This document shows positions 60,264-64,000 of a stretch of DNA of 64,000 nt, one piece after another. The notes beneath the pieces were generated by a model that was not told the origin of the DNA, searched no databases, and was given only the letters and a program-made list of their open reading frames with translations. The stretch comes from CAYQLY01 sp964418605 (lineage in GTDB: Bacteria; Bacteroidota; Bacteroidia; Cytophagales; Cyclobacteriaceae): contig CAYQLY010000004.1 in NCBI GenBank assembly GCA_964418605.1, positions 1 to 64,000 of the forward strand, written 5' to 3'. A program made the translations under genes and the position numbers. How positions within the stretch are numbered: position 1 is the first letter of the stretch; each line of letters begins with the position of its first letter.

Positions 60264-60707
60264 ATGGCAAAAGAAGTAACAGGTTTTTTAAAAATACAAG
60301 TAAAAGGTGGTTCAGCTAATCCAGCTCCTCCAATAGGCCCAGCACTTGGAAGTAAGGGCGTTAATATCATGGAGTTCTGTAAGCAATTTAATGCGCGTAC
60401 TCAGGATAAAGCAGGTATGGTTCTGCCAGTGGTTATTACAATTTACTCAGATAAGTCGTTTGATTTTATTATCAAGACACCACCTGCGGCCATACTTTTA
60501 ATGGAGGCAGCTAAGGCTAGTAAAGGATCTGCTGAATCAAATAGAACAAAAGTGGGATCAGTAACGTGGGATCAAGTAAAAAAAATAGCAGAAACAAAAA
60601 TGCCTGATTTGAATGCATTTGAGCTAGACTCTGCTATGAGTATGGTAGCAGGAACAGCAAGAAGTATGGGTATTACTGTCACAGGTAAGGCGCCATGGGA
60701 AAATTAA
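60264..60707 (+). CDS. rplK: Ribosomal protein L11
   Basis: A 147-residue L11 of the GTPase-associated centre. N-terminal domain GSANPAPPIGPALGSKGVNIMEFCKQFNART (positions about 16-46), C-terminal RNA-binding domain with TVTWDQ-like GSVTWDQVKKIAETKMPDLNA (about 102-122) and GTARSMGI. Full length. It starts 16 bases after nusG. Confidence 0.98.
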   Translation: MAKEVTGFLKIQVKGGSANPAPPIGPALGSKGVNIMEFCKQFNARTQDKAGMVLPVVITIYSDKSFDFIIKTPPAAILLMEAAKASKGSAESNRTKVGSVTWDQVKKIAETKMPDLNAFELDSAMSMVAGTARSMGITVTGKAPWEN

Positions 60708-60725
60708 TAAAGTAAGAATCGTGTT

Positions 60726-61424
60726 ATGACAACAAAATTAACCAAGAAACAAAAGCAAGCTCTTACTAAGTATGACCCCACTAAAGTATATTCTTTAGAG
60801 GAGGCAGCTAAAATTGTAAAAGATATTACATTTACTAAGTTTGACGCATCGGTGGATATAAATGTCCGTTTAGGCATTGATCCTAAAAAATCAGATCAAA
60901 TGGTGAGGGGGGTAGTTGCTTTGCCGCATGGTACAGGAAAGAAAACAACTGTTTTGGTTTTATGCTCTCCTGATAAAGTACAAGAGGCTAAGGATGCTGG
61001 AGCAGATTATGTAGGTTTAGATGATTATATTCAAAAAATTGAACAAGGATGGACAGATGTAGATGTGATCATTACCATGCCTACTGTTATGGCAAAGGTT
61101 GGAAAACTTGGAAAAATTTTGGGACCACGAAATTTAATGCCTAATCCTAAGTCAGGTACAGTAACACTTGAAGTAGGGAAAGCAGTTAAAGAAGTAAAGG
61201 CTGGTAAGATTGATTTTAAAGTAGATAAATCAGGTATTGTTCATGCAGGTATTGGTAAAGTATCATTTACCCCTCAGCAAATTCGTGATAATGCTATGGA
61301 GTTGATTAATACCATTGCTAAACTTAAGCCTTCCTCTGCAAAGGGAACTTATTTTAAAAGTATTTATATGTCCTCTACCATGAGTGGTGGACTTTGTATT
61401 GATAAAGCTTCTTTAGGCCTCTAA
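60726..61424 (+). CDS. rplA: Ribosomal protein L1
   Basis: A 232-residue L1, forming the mobile stalk near the E site, and in other bacteria a translational repressor of its own operon. Visible: FDASVDINVRLGIDPKKSDQ (about 38-57), LGPRNLMPNPKSGTVT (about 131-146), KVDKSGIVHAGIGKVSF (about 164-180) and the ending YMSSTMS. Full length; 18 bases after rplK. Confidence 0.98.
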   Translation: MTTKLTKKQKQALTKYDPTKVYSLEEAAKIVKDITFTKFDASVDINVRLGIDPKKSDQMVRGVVALPHGTGKKTTVLVLCSPDKVQEAKDAGADYVGLDDYIQKIEQGWTDVDVIITMPTVMAKVGKLGKILGPRNLMPNPKSGTVTLEVGKAVKEVKAGKIDFKVDKSGIVHAGIGKVSFTPQQIRDNAMELINTIAKLKPSSAKGTYFKSIYMSSTMSGGLCIDKASLGL

Positions 61425-61431
61425 TGTTTAT

Positions 61432-61965
61432 ATGACAAGAGAAGAAAAAAATAAAATAATAGAAGAGTTGGCTGTAAAATTTAAAGAACATAGTTTCTTT
61501 TATATTACAGATGCAGCAGGTCTTACGGTAGACCAAGTTAATACGTTTAGAAGAATGTGCTTTGAAAATCAAGTGGAGTATAAAGTTGTTAAGAATACAC
61601 TGATCCAAAAGGCATTACAGGCATCAAACTTTCAAGATACATCGTTTAGTGACAATGTATTAAAGGGGTTTTCTGGTATCTTGTTTTCTAAAAATTCAGG
61701 AAATGCACCTGCTAAGGTTATAAAGAAGTTTCGTGAAAAAAGTAATGGGGCGAAGCCCGTACTAAAAGGAGCTTCGATAGATGCAGAGTTATTTATCGGT
61801 GATCAACAACTTGAATCTTTGGCAGCACTGAAATCTAAATCTGAGTTGATTGGAGACATTATAGGTCTTTTACAATCTCCTGCTAAAAATGTATTGGCTG
61901 CTTTACAAAGTGGAGGTAATAAATTATCAGGTATTGTTAAAACACTATCAGATCGAAAAGAGTAA
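61432..61965 (+). CDS. rplJ: Ribosomal protein L10
   Basis: A 177-residue L10, which anchors L7/L12 dimers on the stalk. The N-terminal RNA-binding domain shows TREEKNKIIEELAVKFKE and VVKNTLIQKAL; the C-terminal helix for L12 binding is about 135-172 (SPAKNVLAALQSGGNKLSGIVKTL). It starts seven bases after rplA. The L10-L7/L12 leader regulation known in E. coli is not visible in such short gaps. Confidence 0.97.
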   Translation: MTREEKNKIIEELAVKFKEHSFFYITDAAGLTVDQVNTFRRMCFENQVEYKVVKNTLIQKALQASNFQDTSFSDNVLKGFSGILFSKNSGNAPAKVIKKFREKSNGAKPVLKGASIDAELFIGDQQLESLAALKSKSELIGDIIGLLQSPAKNVLAALQSGGNKLSGIVKTLSDRKE

Positions 61966-62022
61966 TAAATAGTATATAAATAAATAGTTAATTTTTTTAA
62001 ATTTTAAAAAACATAAATAAAA

Positions 62023-62400
62023 ATGGCAGATTTAAAGGTTTTTGCAGAACAATTGGTAGGCTTAACTGTTAAAGAAGTTAATGAACTAGCAAAGATTTTG
62101 AAAGAAGAGTATGGTATTGAGCCTGCAGCTGCAGGTGCTGTGGTTATGCAAGGTGCAGGTGGTGGAGCAGATAATGCTAGCACAGCAAAAAGTACTTTTG
62201 ATGTAGTGTTAAAATCAGGTGGCAACGCTAAATTAGCTGTAGTAAAGCTAGTGAAAGAGTTAACAGGCTTGGGTTTAACAGAAGCCAAAGCATTGGTTGA
62301 TGCTGCACCAAAACCAATTAAAACAGGTGTTTCTAAAGAAGAAGCAGAAACACTGAAAAAGCAATTGGAAGAGGCTGGAGCAGAAATTGAGCTTAAGTAA
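62023..62400 (+). CDS. rplL: Ribosomal protein L7/L12
   Basis: A 125-residue stalk protein. The N-terminal dimerisation helices (about 1-35) are followed by an Ala/Gly-rich hinge (about 36-55) and the factor-binding C-terminal domain with TFDVVLKSGGNAKLAVVKLVKELTGLGLTEAKALVDAAPKPIK (positions about 60-105, key K and G residues). Normal length. Followed by tandem hairpins before rpoB. Confidence 0.98.
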   Translation: MADLKVFAEQLVGLTVKEVNELAKILKEEYGIEPAAAGAVVMQGAGGGADNASTAKSTFDVVLKSGGNAKLAVVKLVKELTGLGLTEAKALVDAAPKPIKTGVSKEEAETLKKQLEEAGAEIELK

Positions 62401-62437
62401 GCTTCTGAGCTATACTCATAATTTTAAAGTAAATTCC

Positions 62438-62500
62438 TTTCTTTTTGCCGAAAATAATTTTCGGCAAAAAGAAAAAGACCTGATAGAAGTGGGTCTTTTT
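62438..62500 (+). terminator. Tandem hairpins between rplL and rpoB (likely attenuator)
   Basis: First, a palindrome with 18-base arms (62438-62455 and 62457-62474; core ctttttgccgaaaat), which as a hairpin has an A/T loop. Second, a 9-bp stem (aaaaagacc 62472-62480; ggtcttttt 62492-62500) ending in five T. The two overlap by three bases at the join. Position fits the partial terminator or RNA-processing site known between rplL and rpoBC in other bacteria. Confidence 0.75.
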
Positions 62501-62592
62501 GGCATTTAAATAAAATTAAGTATTTTTTGCAAGAAAAATGAATCCGTAAATAGGAGACATGGTTTTTTTTAATCCTTTAATGTTCTACTAAG

Positions 62593-64000
62593 TTGGCTAC
62601 AAATAAAAAAGAGAGAATAAGCTTTTCTAAAATTAAGTCGATCATAGATTACCCTAATTTTCTTGATATTCAACTTCAATCATTTAGAGATTTTTTTCAG
62701 ATAGATACGCCTTCTGAAAAAAGATCACAGGAAGGCTTGTTTAAAGTTTTTTCTGAAAATTTTCCGATTACTGATTCTCGGGATAACTTCTTGTTGGAGT
62801 TTATGGATTATTCAATTGATCCACCTAAATATTCTATAAATGAATGTATAGAAAGAGGATTGACTTATTCTGTTCCGTTGAAAGCTAAATTGAAATTATC
62901 TTGTAAAGATGAAGATGATAATGACTTTCAGACAATTGAACAAGAGGTTTTCCTTGGAAATATACCATATATGACTAATCGTTGCTCTTTTGTTATCAAT
63001 GGAGCAGAGAGAGTAATTGTTTCACAACTTCATCGTTCCCCTGGCGTATTTTTTGCTCAAAGCAAACATACGAATGGGACTAAACTTTATTCTGCCAGAA
63101 TAGTTCCATTTAAAGGATCATGGATGGAGTTTGCAACAGATGTCAATAATGTGATGTATGCCTATATCGATCGTAAGAAAAAGTTTCCAGTAACGATGTT
63201 GCTTCGGTCAATAGGATTTGGTAGCGATAAGGATATACTTAATATCTTTGGATTATCTGAAGAGGTAGAAGCTAAAAAAGCTAATTTAAAGAAAGTAGTT
63301 GGTCGAAAATTAGCTGCAAGAGTTTTAAAAACATGGACTGAGGATTTTGTAGATGAAGATACTGGAGAGGTTGTTTCAATTGATCGTAATGAGGTTCTTT
63401 TAGAGAGAGACTCCATTATTACAGAAGATGATGTAGAAACAATTATTAATGCAGGTGTTAAATCAGTTATTCTTCATCGTGAAGATGTTAATATAGGAGA
63501 CTATACTATCATATATAATACTCTTCAAAAAGACAACTCTAACTCTGAAAAAGAAGCGGTAGAGCAAATTTACCGTCAGCTAAGAAATACAGAAGCCCCA
63601 GATGAACAAACAGCTCGTGACATTATTCATAGTTTGTTTTTTAGTGATAAAAGATATGATTTGGGAGAGGTTGGGCGTTATCGTATTAATAAGAAACTTG
63701 GTCTACAGATAAGTAGTGATATCCGTGTTCTCACCAAGGAGGATATTATTAGTATAGTAAAATACCTTATAGGGCTTATTAACTCCCGTGCAGTAGTGGA
63801 TGATATTGATCACTTAAGTAATCGACGGGTTAAGACGGTTGGTGAGCAATTGTATACTCAGTTTGCAGTTGGGCTTGCTCGTATGGCTAGAACTATTCGT
63901 GAGCGAATGAATGTTCGTGATAATGAAGATTTTAAGCCTATTGACTTGATTAATGCACGCACACTTTCATCTGTTATTAATTCATTTTTTGGAACATTGT
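62593..64000 (+). CDS. rpoB: RNA polymerase beta subunit, N-terminal part
   Basis: Reading from the TTG at 62593 gives 469 codons open to the window end. The start ATNKKERISFSKIKSIIDYPNFLDIQLQSF (about 2-31) is the usual RpoB opening in this phylum, so TTG is the real start; no ATG fits. Further marks are QEVFLGNIPYMTNRCSFVINGAERVIVSQLHRSPGV (positions about 116-151), the protrusion and lobe domains, and the final DIDHLSNRRVKTVGEQL (about 409-425). The window stops at FFGTL, just ahead of the rifampicin-resistance region. About two thirds of the gene lies outside. Downstream of the tandem hairpins. Confidence 0.97.
   Translation, partial: MATNKKERISFSKIKSIIDYPNFLDIQLQSFRDFFQIDTPSEKRSQEGLFKVFSENFPITDSRDNFLLEFMDYSIDPPKYSINECIERGLTYSVPLKAKLKLSCKDEDDNDFQTIEQEVFLGNIPYMTNRCSFVINGAERVIVSQLHRSPGVFFAQSKHTNGTKLYSARIVPFKGSWMEFATDVNNVMYAYIDRKKKFPVTMLLRSIGFGSDKDILNIFGLSEEVEAKKANLKKVVGRKLAARVLKTWTEDFVDEDTGEVVSIDRNEVLLERDSIITEDDVETIINAGVKSVILHREDVNIGDYTIIYNTLQKDNSNSEKEAVEQIYRQLRNTEAPDEQTARDIIHSLFFSDKRYDLGEVGRYRINKKLGLQISSDIRVLTKEDIISIVKYLIGLINSRAVVDDIDHLSNRRVKTVGEQLYTQFAVGLARMARTIRERMNVRDNEDFKPIDLINARTLSSVINSFFGTL

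Noticed and set aside
61375..61608. 77-codon reverse frame over rplA/rplJ
   Set aside because: Antisense to two conserved ribosomal protein genes.
62004..62288. 94-codon reverse frame over rplL
   Set aside because: Shadow of the Ala-rich L7/L12 coding sequence.

Overview
The window is chromosomal DNA from an AT-rich member of the Bacteroidota, most likely a free-living Chitinophagales/Sphingobacteriales-type organism. The evidence is a type III glutamine synthetase, a type IX secretion (T9SS) C-terminal sorting domain, Reg_prop propeller, DUF4292 and BBP2-porin families, a sufB-sufC-sufD-sufS order, kynurenine 3-monooxygenase, and promoters of the Bacteroidota form TTTG-N19/20-TAnnTTTG. Genes are tightly packed, often with overlapping or adjacent ends. 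I see no insertion sequence, prophage, CRISPR array or rRNA operon.

Layout. 1-9.5 kb: a truncated copper P-type ATPase, a TrmO-like tRNA methyltransferase, then a loose run of accessory genes (secreted and lipoproteins, nucleotidyltransferase, GNAT, SUKH-like protein, DUF3592 membrane protein, LamG lipoprotein, Reg_prop propeller) with a small dispersed palindromic repeat. 9.5-13 kb: cinA, pdxH, pckA. 13.1-17.4 kb: surface-glycan block (two glycosyltransferases, a methyltransferase, a flippase). 17.4-25 kb: metF, a TPR plus periplasmic-binding-fold protein, glnN divergent from a BBP2 porin, an acyltransferase. 25-33.3 kb: a 55-residue membrane microprotein coupled to aconitase, menB-menD, an outer-membrane protein, thiolase, kmo. 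33.4-39 kb: a T9SS-exported metallo-beta-lactamase-fold protein, an ABC-2 exporter pair, a DUF1003 protein. 38.7-44.7 kb: the SUF iron-sulfur operon, interrupted by a pentapeptide-repeat gene, a small secreted-protein gene and a signal-peptide micro-ORF.

44.9-57.5 kb: an alpha/beta hydrolase lipoprotein; a forward-strand cell-envelope operon (sugar nucleotidyltransferase, TPR lipoprotein, DUF4292 lipoprotein, EnvC-like M23 protein); an RIC/hemerythrin protein, ruvX, ybjN, def, a nitrilase-family amidase, a secreted protein and upp; then sdaA and lpxB on the reverse strand. 57.6-64 kb: the conserved tRNA-Tyr/Gly/Thr-tuf unit, then tRNA-Trp-secE-nusG-rplKAJL-rpoB, with rpoB cut by the window end just before the rifampicin-resistance region.

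Most of the window is housekeeping. The parts most worth a second look are the non-canonical genes inside the suf operon, the T9SS-exported ComEC-like hydrolase, the aconitase-coupled microprotein, the palindromic repeat of the first 10 kb, and the regulatory structures of the translation/transcription operon (terminator overlapping a promoter; tandem hairpins before rpoB). I did not find a clear, self-contained undescribed defence or mobile system.
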